A DNA stretch of 33,131 nt from Alphaproteobacteria bacterium (GCA_023150455.1 JAKLKW010000038.1:1-33131); one strand, 5' to 3'. Shown: positions 16,245-23,463, numbered from the stretch's first letter. The notes: a model not told the origin generated them from the sequence alone. Numbers and translations: made by a program.

Positions 16245-17192
16245 GTGACCGACAGCAGCGCCAGCCCCGCATCGCCGCTGGCGGGCGTCGCCGCGCGCGC
16301 CGCCGATGCCGGCCGGCTGATGCGCCGGGCGACCTACGCGTCGGTCGCCGCCGCGGGATTCCTGATCGTCGCCAAGCTCGTGGTCTGGCTCGCCACCGGG
16401 TCGGTCGCGATCCTGGCAAGCCTGCTCGATTCCCTGCTCGATGCCGCGGCGTCCGTCGTCAACCTGCTGGCGGTGCGCCAGGCGCTGGTGCCGCCCGACC
16501 GCGAGCACCGCTTCGGCCACGGCAAGGCCGAGCCGCTGGCGGGCCTCGCGCAATCCGCCTTCATCGCCGGCTCGGCCGTGCTGCTGCTGGTCGAGGCGTC
16601 CAAGCGCCTGATCGCGCCGGCGCCGATCGCCCATACGGGGCTCGGCATCGCGGTGATGGCGCTGTCGATCGCGGTCACGCTCGGCCTGGTCGCCTACCAG
16701 CGGCATGTGATCGCGCGCACCAACTCCACCGCGATCCACGCCGATTCGCTCCACTATTTCGGCGACCTGCTGGTCAACGGCGCCGTCATCGCGGCGCTGC
16801 TGCTGGCGCAATGGCTCGATGCTCCGCTGCTCGACCCGCTGTTCGGCGCGGCCATCGGCGTCTATATCCTCTACCGCGCCTGGCAGTTCGCGCGCCTGTC
16901 GCTCGACATGCTGATGGACCGCGAGATGCCCGACGTAGACCGCCAGCGCATCCGCGACATCTGCCTGTCCCATCCCGCGGTACGCAGGATGCACGACCTG
17001 CGCACGCGCGTATCCGGTCCGCACCGCTTCATCCAGCTCCACATCGAGATGGACGGCGACATCACGCTCCTGCAGGCGCACGCGATCAGCGACGCGGTCG
17101 AGGACCGCCTGCAGGCGGCGTTCCCCGATGCCGAGGTCATGATCCATCAGGACCCCGCCGGCATCAAGGAACGCCGGCCGCATTTCGCCTGA
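16245..17192 (+). CDS. fieF: Cation diffusion facilitator FieF (Fe/Zn/Cd efflux)
   Basis: 315-residue CDF exporter very like FieF/YiiP. It has six TM segments and a cytoplasmic C-terminal domain. The transport site is complete: D-x3-D in LLDSLLDAAASVVNLLAVR (TM2) and H-x3-D in ADSLHYFGDLLVNGAV (TM5). Further FieF signatures are HRFGHGKAEPLAGLAQSAFI, DLRTRVSGPHRFIQLHIEMDGD and DAEVMIHQDPAG. GTG 16245 is taken as start; it gives a 25-residue basic N-terminus before TM1, but there is no strong ribosome site, so a slightly different start is possible. It is the second CDF gene in 3.5 kb and differs from the first in metal-site chemistry. The fused kinase gene follows after 17 bases. Confidence 0.92.
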   Translation: MTDSSASPASPLAGVAARAADAGRLMRRATYASVAAAGFLIVAKLVVWLATGSVAILASLLDSLLDAAASVVNLLAVRQALVPPDREHRFGHGKAEPLAGLAQSAFIAGSAVLLLVEASKRLIAPAPIAHTGLGIAVMALSIAVTLGLVAYQRHVIARTNSTAIHADSLHYFGDLLVNGAVIAALLLAQWLDAPLLDPLFGAAIGVYILYRAWQFARLSLDMLMDREMPDVDRQRIRDICLSHPAVRRMHDLRTRVSGPHRFIQLHIEMDGDITLLQAHAISDAVEDRLQAAFPDAEVMIHQDPAGIKERRPHFA

Positions 17193-17209
17193 GGCCAGCG
17201 CGCCGGCCG

Positions 17210-18817
17210 ATGCAGGGCGTCGTCACCGAGGACCAGGCCGCCGTCATCGCGCTGCTGACCGATCCGGCGACGCATGGGGCCAAGAGCGCCGCGGCGCTGA
17301 AGCTCGAGCGGTTCGACACGCATGGCGCGGTCGTCGTGCTGGCGGGCGATCGCGCCTACAAGCTGAAGCGGGCCGTGCGCTACCCTTTCTTCGACTATTC
17401 CACTGCGGCGCGCCGGCACCATGCCTGCGTGCGCGAGCTCGATCTCAACCGGCGCACGGCGCCCGACATCTACCTCGCGGTCAGGCCGGTGCTGCGCGCG
17501 CGCGACGGCACGCTCGGCCTGGGCCGCCCGGGCGAGGGCGACGCGGCGACCGCCGTCGACTGGGTCGTCGAGATGCGCCGCTTCGGCGGCGACGCGCTGC
17601 TCGACCAGCGCGCGCGGGACGGCCGGCTGGACGCCGGCACGATGCTCGAGCTGGCCGACGCGATCGCGGCCTTCCACCGCGCCGCGGAGCGCCGCCCCGA
17701 TCTTGGCGGCCACGACGGGATGGCACGCATCGTCGACGGCATCGTCGCCGGGCTGGAGGCGGACGCCGACCGCACCGACCCCGCCAAGGTCGCGGCATTC
17801 GCGTCCAGGGCGCGGGCTCTCCTCGCGCGCGACGCGGCGTTGCTCGACCGGCGGCGAGCCGCCGGGTTCGTGCGCCACGGCCACGGCGACCTGCATTTGC
17901 GCAACGTCTGCCTGTGGCAGGGCCGGCCGACCCTGTTCGACGCGATCGAGTTCGACGACCGGATCGCCACCTGCGACGTGCTCTACGACCTCGCCTTCCT
18001 GCTCATGGACCTGGAGCATCGGGGCCTGAGGGCGCTGGCGAACGCCGTGTTCAATCACTACATGGCGCGCGCCGTCGCCGACGACGGGATCGACGCCGTG
18101 CAAGGCGTGGCGCTGCTGCCGCTGTTCCTCGCCTGCCGCGCCGGCATCCGCGCCCAGGTGGGTCTCGCCGGTGCGCGGGCGCAGCCCGATGCGGCGAAGC
18201 AGGCCGCCGCCGAAACGGAGGCGCGCGCCTATCTCGATCTCGCCCTCGCCTTCCTGGCGCCGCCGGCGCCGCTTCTGGTCGCCATCGGCGGGCGCTCGGG
18301 CACCGGAAAGTCGACGATTGCCTTCGCGCTGGCGCCCGGGCTGGGCTCGGCGCCCGGCGCGCTGGTTCTGCGCAGCGACGTGCTGCGCAAGGCGATCATG
18401 GGGACGGACCTGTTCGAGCGCCTGCCGCAGGAAGGCTATGGCCCCGACGTCACTGAGCGCGTCTTCTCGGGGCTTGCACGGGCCGCGGGCCTGGCGCTCG
18501 CCGGCGGCCACGCCGTCATCGCCGATGCGGTCTACATGCTCGAGTCGCAGCGCGCCGAGATCGCCGCGGCCGCGCGCGCCGCCGGCGTGGCCTTCACCGG
18601 GATCTGGCTCGACGCCTCGCGCGAATGCCTGGAACGGCGTGTCGCGGCGCGCACCCGCGACGTATCCGACGCCACGGTCGCGATCGTCCGCCTGCAAATG
18701 GACCAGCAGCCGGGGCGGATGGATTGGGTCCGGGTCGACGCCGCCGCCGGCCCGGGCGAGGTGGCGGACGCGGTGCGGCGAATTCTCGCCGCGAAAACGA
18801 AACATCTCGACGGTTGA
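17210..18817 (+). CDS. Fused aminoglycoside-phosphotransferase-fold and P-loop ATPase/kinase protein
   Basis: 535-residue two-domain protein. Residues 1-340 resemble an APH/choline-kinase fold, with AYKLKRAVRYPFFDYS (nucleotide-binding Lys region), the catalytic loop HGHGDLHLRN (H225-D227 region) and FDAIEFDD (D-box, 243-250). Residues 350-535 are a small P-loop kinase: Walker A GGRSGTGKST at 360-369, SDVLRK, a DAVY motif and the arginine-rich LID-like ECLERRVAARTRD. This architecture corresponds to COG2187 fused to COG0645, common in Proteobacteria, often beside stress genes, and of unknown substrate. Both domains keep their catalytic residues. It lies 17 bases after fieF and precedes the universal stress protein gene. 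Confidence 0.85.
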   Translation: MQGVVTEDQAAVIALLTDPATHGAKSAAALKLERFDTHGAVVVLAGDRAYKLKRAVRYPFFDYSTAARRHHACVRELDLNRRTAPDIYLAVRPVLRARDGTLGLGRPGEGDAATAVDWVVEMRRFGGDALLDQRARDGRLDAGTMLELADAIAAFHRAAERRPDLGGHDGMARIVDGIVAGLEADADRTDPAKVAAFASRARALLARDAALLDRRRAAGFVRHGHGDLHLRNVCLWQGRPTLFDAIEFDDRIATCDVLYDLAFLLMDLEHRGLRALANAVFNHYMARAVADDGIDAVQGVALLPLFLACRAGIRAQVGLAGARAQPDAAKQAAAETEARAYLDLALAFLAPPAPLLVAIGGRSGTGKSTIAFALAPGLGSAPGALVLRSDVLRKAIMGTDLFERLPQEGYGPDVTERVFSGLARAAGLALAGGHAVIADAVYMLESQRAEIAAAARAAGVAFTGIWLDASRECLERRVAARTRDVSDATVAIVRLQMDQQPGRMDWVRVDAAAGPGEVADAVRRILAAKTKHLDG

Positions 18818-18860
18818 TCGGTGCGCGCCGGTCCGGGCATTTTGACCCGTGCGCGCCGGC

Positions 18861-18874
18861 CTGATCTGCGTCAT
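18861..18874 (+). promoter_or_regulatory. Weak FNR/FixK-like box upstream of the universal stress protein gene
   Basis: CTGATCTGCGTCAT differs from the box at 20184-20197 at three positions, the two outermost bases and one central spacer base. Its centre is 71 bases before the ATG. No good -10 appears at the class-II distance (18897-18902 reads TCACGA), so it is only a candidate. Confidence 0.3.
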
Positions 18875-18938
18875 TCTTGGGGTTGAAGAACAGGCTTCAC
18901 GAAATCGACCGGGGAACGGGAGAACGGGGAGACGACAA

Positions 18939-19808
18939 ATGCCGATCAAATCGATCCTGGCCGTCCTGTCCGGCGGTCCCACCGACCGCATCTCGCTGAA
19001 CACGGCCCACGCCGTGGCCGCCACCTTCGATTCCCATATCGACGCGCTGCACGCGAAGGGCGATCCGCGCGATGCCATACCGGTGATCGGCGAAGGCATG
19101 TCCGGTCCGCTGGTCGAGGAGATCCTGCAGGTCGCCGAGCGCGACTCCAACACCCGCTCGCAGCGCGCGCGCGAGGCCTACGACACCTGGCGCAAGGAGC
19201 ACAACGTGCCGGTGGTCGACTCGCCGCCGCCGCCGGGCTCGATCTCCTGCGCCTGGCGCGAGGAGCAGGGCAGCGAGGAGGACGTCGTGACGCGGCGCGG
19301 CCGCGTGACCGACCTGATCGTCGTGGCCCGCCCGGCCGACGCCAAGGACCTGGTGACCGAGACCGTCGTCGAGGCCGTGCTGTTCGACACCGGGCGGCCG
19401 GTGCTGGTGGCGCCGCCCGAGCCGCCGGCCAGCATGGCCCAGCGCGTCGCCATATTCTGGAACGGCAGCGTGCAGGTCGCCCGCGCCATCGGCTTCGCCA
19501 TGCCGCTCCTGCGCCGCGCCAGCCATGTCGAGATCCTGACCGCCGACGAGGCCAAGCATGCCGAGGCCAGCAGCGACGCCGGCCTGGTGCGCCATCTCGG
19601 CTGGCACAACGTGCGCGCCGAGGTGAAGCGCTTCCGTCCGGCGCCGCGTTCGACCGGCGAGGCGCTGCTGGCCCAGTCCTACGAAGGCAACGCCGATCTC
19701 CTGGTCATGGGCGCGTTCACGCAGAGCCGCCTGCGCCAGATCATCCTCGGCGGCGTCACGCGCAAGGTGCTGGCCGAGGCGAAGGTGCCGGTCCTGATGG
19801 CGCATTGA
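18939..19808 (+). CDS. Universal stress protein, two tandem UspA domains
   Basis: 289 residues: two UspA-like domains (about 1-150 and 151-289). The first opens with IKSILAVLSGGPTDRISLNTAHAVA and lacks a clear ATP loop. The second keeps the nucleotide-binding pattern G-x-F-T-Q-S-R-L-R-Q-I-I-L-G-G-V-T-R-K-V-L near its C-terminus, ending KVPVLMAH. Such tandem proteins bind ATP and rise under stress or low oxygen in many Alphaproteobacteria; the exact role is unknown. GGGGAGA lies 7 bases before the ATG. A partial FNR/FixK-like sequence upstream and the FNR-type cytochrome c promoter downstream hint at an oxygen-responsive group. The next gene starts 10 bases after the stop. Confidence 0.9.
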   Translation: MPIKSILAVLSGGPTDRISLNTAHAVAATFDSHIDALHAKGDPRDAIPVIGEGMSGPLVEEILQVAERDSNTRSQRAREAYDTWRKEHNVPVVDSPPPPGSISCAWREEQGSEEDVVTRRGRVTDLIVVARPADAKDLVTETVVEAVLFDTGRPVLVAPPEPPASMAQRVAIFWNGSVQVARAIGFAMPLLRRASHVEILTADEAKHAEASSDAGLVRHLGWHNVRAEVKRFRPAPRSTGEALLAQSYEGNADLLVMGAFTQSRLRQIILGGVTRKVLAEAKVPVLMAH

Positions 19809-19818
19809 GCCGGCCAGG

Positions 19819-20187
19819 TTGGCATCGCGCTTTCGCACGATCCGCCTGGAGCTGGCGCATGCCGGCGCCGGTTGCGGCTACGAGTTCACGGCGCCGCTGA
19901 CCGAGGACGGGCGGCTCGACTACGCGGCCTGGCGCAAGGAGCCGAAGCGCTGCATGGTCCGCCGCTTCTGGCGCGGCGAGGACGAACGGCGCGGGTTTCT
20001 CGTCCACACCCGCTCGCGCCGCTGGACCTTCCAGTACGAGCTGGACAACGACCCGCAGGACGACGAGAGCGGGTGGAGGCCCGATGCGAACCGCTTCAAG
20101 CCGGGGGTCTTGGTGTCGATCACGGACCAGGACGGCGTGACGCGGAGGTTCCGGGTGGCCGAGCCGGAGGCGAGCGCCGGCGGTTGA
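19819..20187 (+). CDS. Conserved protein of unknown function (alphaproteobacterial type)
   Basis: 122 residues, no signal peptide or membrane segment. The pattern FRTIRLELAHAGAGCGYEFTAPLTEDGRLDYAAWRKEPKRCMVRRFWRGEDERRGFLVH...WTFQYELD......FKPGVLVSITDQDGVTRRFRVAE resembles a conserved but uncharacterised small protein I associate with Alphaproteobacteria; I cannot name a family number. Many charged and aromatic residues and a beta-rich look suggest a small soluble fold. The TTG start at 19819 is inferred, because no in-frame ATG precedes the conserved FRTIRLELA; AGG is adjacent but too close, so translation may be coupled to the stress-protein gene ending 10 bases before. Its stop codon TGA lies inside the FNR/FixK box of the next gene. 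Confidence 0.72.
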   Translation: MASRFRTIRLELAHAGAGCGYEFTAPLTEDGRLDYAAWRKEPKRCMVRRFWRGEDERRGFLVHTRSRRWTFQYELDNDPQDDESGWRPDANRFKPGVLVSITDQDGVTRRFRVAEPEASAGG

Positions 20188-20225
20188 TCTGGGTCAAGGC
20201 CGAGCGGCCCGGTGCTGGGTATGGA
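20184..20225 (+). promoter_or_regulatory. FNR/FixK-type class-II promoter of the cytochrome c gene
   Basis: TTGATCTGGGTCAA at 20184-20197 matches the FNR/FixK consensus TTGAT-N4-ATCAA at 9 of 10 defined positions. TATGGA at 20220-20225 is a fair -10. If the -10 spans -12 to -7, the start is 20232 and the box centre (20190.5) is at exactly -41.5, the classic class-II activation position. The leader would be about 21 bases. The box overlaps the stop codon of the preceding gene. Confidence 0.75.
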
Positions 20226-20252
20226 GAAGCAACCCAACCGCAGGCGGACAGC

Positions 20253-20627
20253 ATGCCCGACCGGATCATGACGACAAGGACGGCCCGCGAACCGCGCGTT
20301 CCCCGACGCCTGCCGGCGGCGCTGGCGACCGCGGCGCTGCTCGTGCTCCTCGCACCGCCCGGCCGCGCGGAAGAGGTCGGCGACGCCGCGGCGGGACGCG
20401 AGCTGGCGCGGCAATGGTGCTCGGACTGCCACCTGGTCGAGTCGGGCGCGCGCGGCGCCACGGACTACGCGCCGCCCTTTGCCGAGATCGCCGGCGACGC
20501 CAAGACCACCGAGTTCCGCCTGCGCGCCTTCCTGCGCACGCCGCACGACCGCATGCCCAACTACGCGCTCTCGCGCGACCAGACCGACAACATCATCGCC
20601 TATATATTGAGCCTGCGCCGGCGGTAG
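20253..20627 (+). CDS. Small monohaem cytochrome c, periplasmic
   Basis: 124 residues with a Sec signal (RRLPAALATAALLVLLAPPGRA, cleavage near residue 39). The haem-binding motif is C56-S-D-C59-H60, and the likely axial Met is M101 in HDRMPNYALS, followed by a C-terminal helix NIIAYILSLR. The mature size of about 9 kDa fits a class-I c-type electron carrier. ATG 20253 is used; ATG 20268 would shorten only the n-region and is equally possible, and the ribosome site is weak for both. The FNR/FixK promoter suggests expression under oxygen limitation, for example feeding a high-affinity oxidase or an anaerobic reductase (inference). No oxidase gene is in the window. Confidence 0.9.
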   Translation: MPDRIMTTRTAREPRVPRRLPAALATAALLVLLAPPGRAEEVGDAAAGRELARQWCSDCHLVESGARGATDYAPPFAEIAGDAKTTEFRLRAFLRTPHDRMPNYALSRDQTDNIIAYILSLRRR

Positions 20628-20674
20628 TCGCGGGCGGAAGATGCCGGCCGGGCGCCGGACGGCGCCGCGAGGAA

Positions 20675-20751
20675 TGGTCGGAGTGAGAGGATTTGAACCT
20701 CCGGCCCCTAGCTCCCGAAGCTAGTGCTCTACCAGGCTGAGCTACACTCCG
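20675..20751 (-). tRNA. tRNA-Pro (anticodon CGG)
   Basis: 77 bases including an encoded CCA. The acceptor arm is CGGAGTG/CACTCCG with A73. The anticodon stem-loop is CTAGC-TTCGGGA-GCTAG, giving anticodon CGG followed by G37, as in proline tRNAs. The D-arm GTAGCTCAGCCTGGTAGAGC and T-loop GGTTCAAATCC are canonical. It lies alone between the convergent cytochrome c gene and the hydrolase gene; a GGCGCC-GGAC-GGCGCC hairpin at 20651-20666 follows its 3' end. Confidence 0.97.
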
Positions 20752-20855
20752 GCCGGCAAGGGCGGTCTTATAGCCGCTACGCCACGCCCTAGCAAGGCAG
20801 CGCATTGACCGCGCCGCCACCGCCCGCGAGACTCCGGCGCGGGAGGGACAAACCC

Positions 20856-21551
20856 ATGAAATCTCCGCTGCTTCTCGTGCCGGGCCATCTTACCGACGCG
20901 GCCATGTGGGCGCACCAGACGCGCCATCTGGCCGACATCGCCGACATGACCGTTGCCGACGTACCCGACAGCCGATCCATGGCCGCCATGGCCAAGGCGA
21001 TCCTGGCCAAGGCCCCGGCGCGCTTCGCGCTCGCCGGCCTGTCGATGGGCGGCTACATCGCCTTCGAGATCATGCGCCAGGCGCCGGCGCGGGTGGAGCG
21101 GCTGGCGCTGCTCGACACCATGGCGGCCGGCAACAACGCGGCGCAGATCGAGCGCCGGATCAAGTTCATGGACATGATCCGCAATGGCCGGTTCGAGGAC
21201 GTGCTGGCCGAGTTCACGCCGCTGCTGGTCCATCCCGCCCGGGTGCAGGACAAGGTCCTGATGGACGAGATCGGACGCATGGCGCGGAGGGTCGGCGCCC
21301 AGGCCGCGCTCGACCAGCAGCAGGCCATGCTCGACCGGCCGGATTCCCGCCCCGACCTCGCGCGCATCGCCTGCCCGACGCTGGTCCTGTGCGGCCGCCA
21401 GGACGCGCTGACGCCGCTGGCCGCGCACGAGGAGATGGCGGCCGGCATCAAGGGCGCGAAGCTGGTGGTGATCGAGGACTGCGGCCACATGTCGACCATG
21501 GAGAAGCCCGAGGCCGCCACGGCCGTCATGAGATACTGGCTGCAGACATAG
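20856..21551 (+). CDS. Alpha/beta-hydrolase fold protein
   Basis: 231-residue serine hydrolase. The nucleophile elbow is G-L-S63-M-G-G, the acid is D183 in LCGRQDALTP and the base is H211 in EDCGHMSTMEKPEA, a complete triad. The oxyanion region is LLVPGHLTDAAMW. No signal peptide is visible. The start at 20856 has GGGAGGG about 9 bases upstream; the frame runs further but without support. The substrate is unknown; MhpC/esterase-like annotations are typical. It is monocistronic, with a heptamer hairpin beginning at its stop codon. Confidence 0.88.
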   Translation: MKSPLLLVPGHLTDAAMWAHQTRHLADIADMTVADVPDSRSMAAMAKAILAKAPARFALAGLSMGGYIAFEIMRQAPARVERLALLDTMAAGNNAAQIERRIKFMDMIRNGRFEDVLAEFTPLLVHPARVQDKVLMDEIGRMARRVGAQAALDQQQAMLDRPDSRPDLARIACPTLVLCGRQDALTPLAAHEEMAAGIKGAKLVVIEDCGHMSTMEKPEAATAVMRYWLQT

Positions 21552-21628
21552 AAGACAGGGATCAGGGATCAGGGATCGGAAGAAATTCGGTTCCCGGCTG
21601 ATCCCCGATGCCTGATCCCTGTCCTCTG
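21550..21628. repeat. Inverted arrays of CAGGGAT heptamers forming a hairpin between convergent genes
   Basis: Three perfect tandem CAGGGAT units (21556, 21563, 21570) plus CGGAAGA (21577) form the left arm. The right arm is atccccg (21601), atgcctg (21608) and atccctg (21615), then tcctctg (21622). Units pair in register with at most one mismatch each. The stem extends outward to AGAAGACAGGG / CCCTGTCCTCT with one mismatch. The left arm starts on the stop codon of the hydrolase gene and the right arm ends 2 bases before the DUF465 stop, so the element could act as a two-way transcript end. Confidence 0.88.
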
Positions 21629-21630
21629 AA

Positions 21631-21831
21631 TCAGGCGATGATGTCGGGCAGCAGCAGGCTCTCGATCTTGGTGATCATGTCCTTGAGGGCGAGCTTGCGC
21701 TTCTTCAGCCGCTGCAGCTGGATGAGGTCGACCGGGCGCTGCTCGATCAGGCGATTGATCACGTCGTCCAGGTCGCGATGCTCGCTCTTCAGCTCGGTCA
21801 GTCGCTCCTGCAGGCGCTCCTGTTCGTCCAT
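21631..21831 (-). CDS. DUF465 (YdcH-like) small coiled-coil protein
   Basis: 66 residues, almost all helical: MDEQERLQERLTELKSEHRDL-like opening, then INRLIEQRPVDLIQLQRLKKRKLALKDMITKIESL, the DUF465 signature (LKxxHxxLDxxI...LxRLKKxKLxLKDxI). It is predicted to form a short antiparallel coiled coil; its function is unknown. The ATG at 21831 is chosen by homology; CCGGAG lies just before it but is very close. A second, distinct member of the same family is encoded at 23194-23361. Its 3' end abuts the heptamer hairpin. Confidence 0.88.
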   Translation of the reverse strand: MDEQERLQERLTELKSEHRDLDDVINRLIEQRPVDLIQLQRLKKRKLALKDMITKIESLLLPDIIA

Positions 21832-21909
21832 GCTCCGGCTGCCGTTGCGCGATCCGCCACCGGGCCGCATTCTACCCGAATCCCGCCGACGATTGGAACG
21901 CATCCGCGC

Positions 21910-22485
21910 ATGAGCGACGCCGTCTGGGACTTCGCGGTCGCGCTTTACGGCCGGCCGGGCGTGCGCGAGGCCTGCCTCGAGCTCCAGGACCGCCGCGGCG
22001 CCGACGTGATCGTGCTGCTGGCGCTCGTTCAGGCGGCGACCGCCGGCGCGGCTGAGCCCGGGGACGACCGGCTGCGGCGGGCGCAGGCGGCGATCGCGCC
22101 ATGGCACGCCGCCGCCGTTCAACCGCTGCGTTCCCTGCGCCGTGCCCTGAAGGGGTGGCGGTTCGAACGGGGAGCGGCCGGAGCCGATGCCCGGGCCGAG
22201 GCGGCCCGGCAGGAAGTCGCCGCCGCCGAGCGCGCCGCCGAGCGGGCGGAGCTGTCGGCTTTCGTGGACGCCCTCGCCGACCGGTGCTTGGCCGGCCCGC
22301 CGTCGACGGGGCCGCGGCGCGACGGTCTCGCGGCCGCGGCGGATTCGCTCGCGTCCTACTGGCGCGTCGCCGGGCTGGGGCTCGATGCGGGGGATCGGGC
22401 GGCGCTCGCGCTGATCCTGGCCGAGGCTTTTCCTTCGCGCGCGGGCGAGTCGGAAGGCGCGGTCGCGCGCGCGTTCAATTCTTGA
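21910..22485 (+). CDS. TIGR02444 family protein (DUF2390)
   Basis: 191 residues. The opening WDFAVALYGRPGVREACLELQDRRGADVIVLLALVQAATAG is the hallmark of TIGR02444 proteins, where W-x-F-x-x-x-x-Y and LLxLxQ...GADVNLLL-like strings are conserved. The middle (PWHAAAVQPLRSLRRALKG) also fits. A long Ala/Arg/Glu helix (about 90-125) and a less conserved end follow. The function is unknown and the protein is predicted cytoplasmic. It is divergent from the first DUF465 gene, and its last 11 bases overlap the convergent ubiX gene. Confidence 0.78.
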   Translation: MSDAVWDFAVALYGRPGVREACLELQDRRGADVIVLLALVQAATAGAAEPGDDRLRRAQAAIAPWHAAAVQPLRSLRRALKGWRFERGAAGADARAEAARQEVAAAERAAERAELSAFVDALADRCLAGPPSTGPRRDGLAAAADSLASYWRVAGLGLDAGDRAALALILAEAFPSRAGESEGAVARAFNS

Positions 22486-23071
22486 CGCGGCCGCGCCTGC
22501 CGCGCGGCCCCGCCCATCGCCGCACCGTGCCGCCGTCCAGCCCGAACAGGTCGAGCACGCGTCCGACCGTGTGGTCGACCAGGTCGTCGATGCTCTTCGG
22601 GTCGTTGTAGAAGGCGGGCACGGGCGGCGCGACGACCGCGCCTAGCTCCGCCAGCGTCAGCAGGTTGCGCAGGTGCACGGCGTGCAGCGGCGTCTCGCGC
22701 AGGACCAGCACCAGGCGCCGGCGCTCCTTCAGCGCCACGTCGGCGGCGCGCGTCAGCAGGCCCGATGTCACGCCGGTCGCGATCTCGGCCGCGCTGCGCG
22801 TCGAGCAGGGCGCGATCACCATGCCGAGCGACGGGAAGGAGCCGCTGGCGATCGGCGCGGCGATGTCCTCGGGCCGGTACGCGCGGTCGGCCAGCGCGTG
22901 CAGGTCCTTGAGCTTCAGCCTGGTCTCGCAGGCCAGCGTCACGGCGCCGGCATGGGACACGACGAGATGCGATTCGACCCCGATGCGCCGCAGCATCCGC
23001 AGCAGGCGGATGCCGTAGATCGTCCCGGATGCACCGGTGATCCCGACCACCAGACCGGGGCGATCGCTCAT
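22475..23071 (-). CDS. ubiX: Flavin prenyltransferase UbiX
   Basis: Attaches a dimethylallyl group to reduced FMN to make prenylated FMN, the cofactor of UbiD-type decarboxylases, here probably for ubiquinone synthesis. 198 residues. Signatures: VVGITGASGTIYGIRLLRML (FMN site), LVVSHAGAVTLACE, IASGSFPSLGMVIAPCSTRSAAEIATG, LVLVLRETPLHAVHLRNLLTLAELGAVVAPPVPAFYNDPKSIDDLVDHTVGRVLDLFG. The start at 23071 is set by homology, with AGGGA about 10 bases upstream. The C-terminal tail RWAGPRGRRGRVKN is basic. No ubiD is in the window. The 3' end overlaps the TIGR02444 gene by 11 bases. Confidence 0.93.
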   Translation of the reverse strand: MSDRPGLVVGITGASGTIYGIRLLRMLRRIGVESHLVVSHAGAVTLACETRLKLKDLHALADRAYRPEDIAAPIASGSFPSLGMVIAPCSTRSAAEIATGVTSGLLTRAADVALKERRRLVLVLRETPLHAVHLRNLLTLAELGAVVAPPVPAFYNDPKSIDDLVDHTVGRVLDLFGLDGGTVRRWAGPRGRRGRVKN

Positions 23072-23125
23072 GCGCTTGGAATCCCTGCTGATATCCCAGG
23101 TTGCCCGATTTTCCGCCGAATCGCG

Positions 23126-23153
23126 TTGCATTCCGCGATCACCGGATTAGCAT
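23126..23153 (+). promoter_or_regulatory. Predicted promoter of the second DUF465 gene
   Basis: TTGCAT (23126-23131) and TAGCAT (23148-23153) with a 16-base spacer; the predicted start is near 23160 and the leader about 34 bases, consistent with the GGAGG ribosome site before the ATG at 23194. Confidence 0.45.
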
Positions 23154-23193
23154 GTTCAGTCGCGCGACTGTAACCGAGCACGGAGGTTGTGCA

Positions 23194-23361
23194 ATGGTGT
23201 CTCAGGAGCAGCTCCAGGCGTTGAAGGTCAAGCATGCGAACCTGGAGAAAGCGATAGACGACGAGATCCACCGACCGCTCCCCGATACCGTACAAATCCA
23301 CACACTCAAGCGCGAGAAACTGAGAATCAAGGACGAGATCGCCCGTCTGAGCCGCTCCTGA
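23194..23361 (+). CDS. DUF465 (YdcH-like) small protein
   Basis: 55 residues: MVSQEQLQALKVKHANLEKAIDDEIHRPLPDTVQIHTLKREKLRIKDEIARL. This is the classic DUF465 pattern, with Lxx-KHAxLExxIxxExxRPxPDxxxIxxLKRxKLxIKDEIxRL. It is predicted to be an all-helical hairpin of unknown function. GGAGG lies about 7 bases before the ATG. The frame extends upstream, but the promoter and the ribosome site support this start. An intrinsic terminator follows, so it appears to be a separate transcription unit. Confidence 0.93.
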   Translation: MVSQEQLQALKVKHANLEKAIDDEIHRPLPDTVQIHTLKREKLRIKDEIARLSRS

Positions 23362-23384
23362 GCGCTTAGACCGGTTCCAACCAG

Positions 23385-23429
23385 GGCCGCGGCGGCGCCG
23401 GTGAACGGCGCCCGCGGCCTTGCTGTTTT
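23385..23429 (+). terminator. Intrinsic terminator after the second DUF465 gene
   Basis: GGCCGCGGCGGCGCCG (23385-23400) pairs with CGGCGCCCGCGGCC (23406-23419) around a GTGAA loop with a two-base bulge, followed by TTGCTGTTTT. It lies 23 bases after the stop codon. Confidence 0.65.
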
Positions 23430-23463
23430 CGGGAATGGCCGCCGGTCGCGGCCCGCCGGCGGC

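Noticed and set aside
20651..20666. GGCGCC-GGAC-GGCGCC hairpin as terminator of tRNA-Pro or cytochrome c
   Set aside because: No U-run on either strand; it could be a processing stem, but the evidence is thin.
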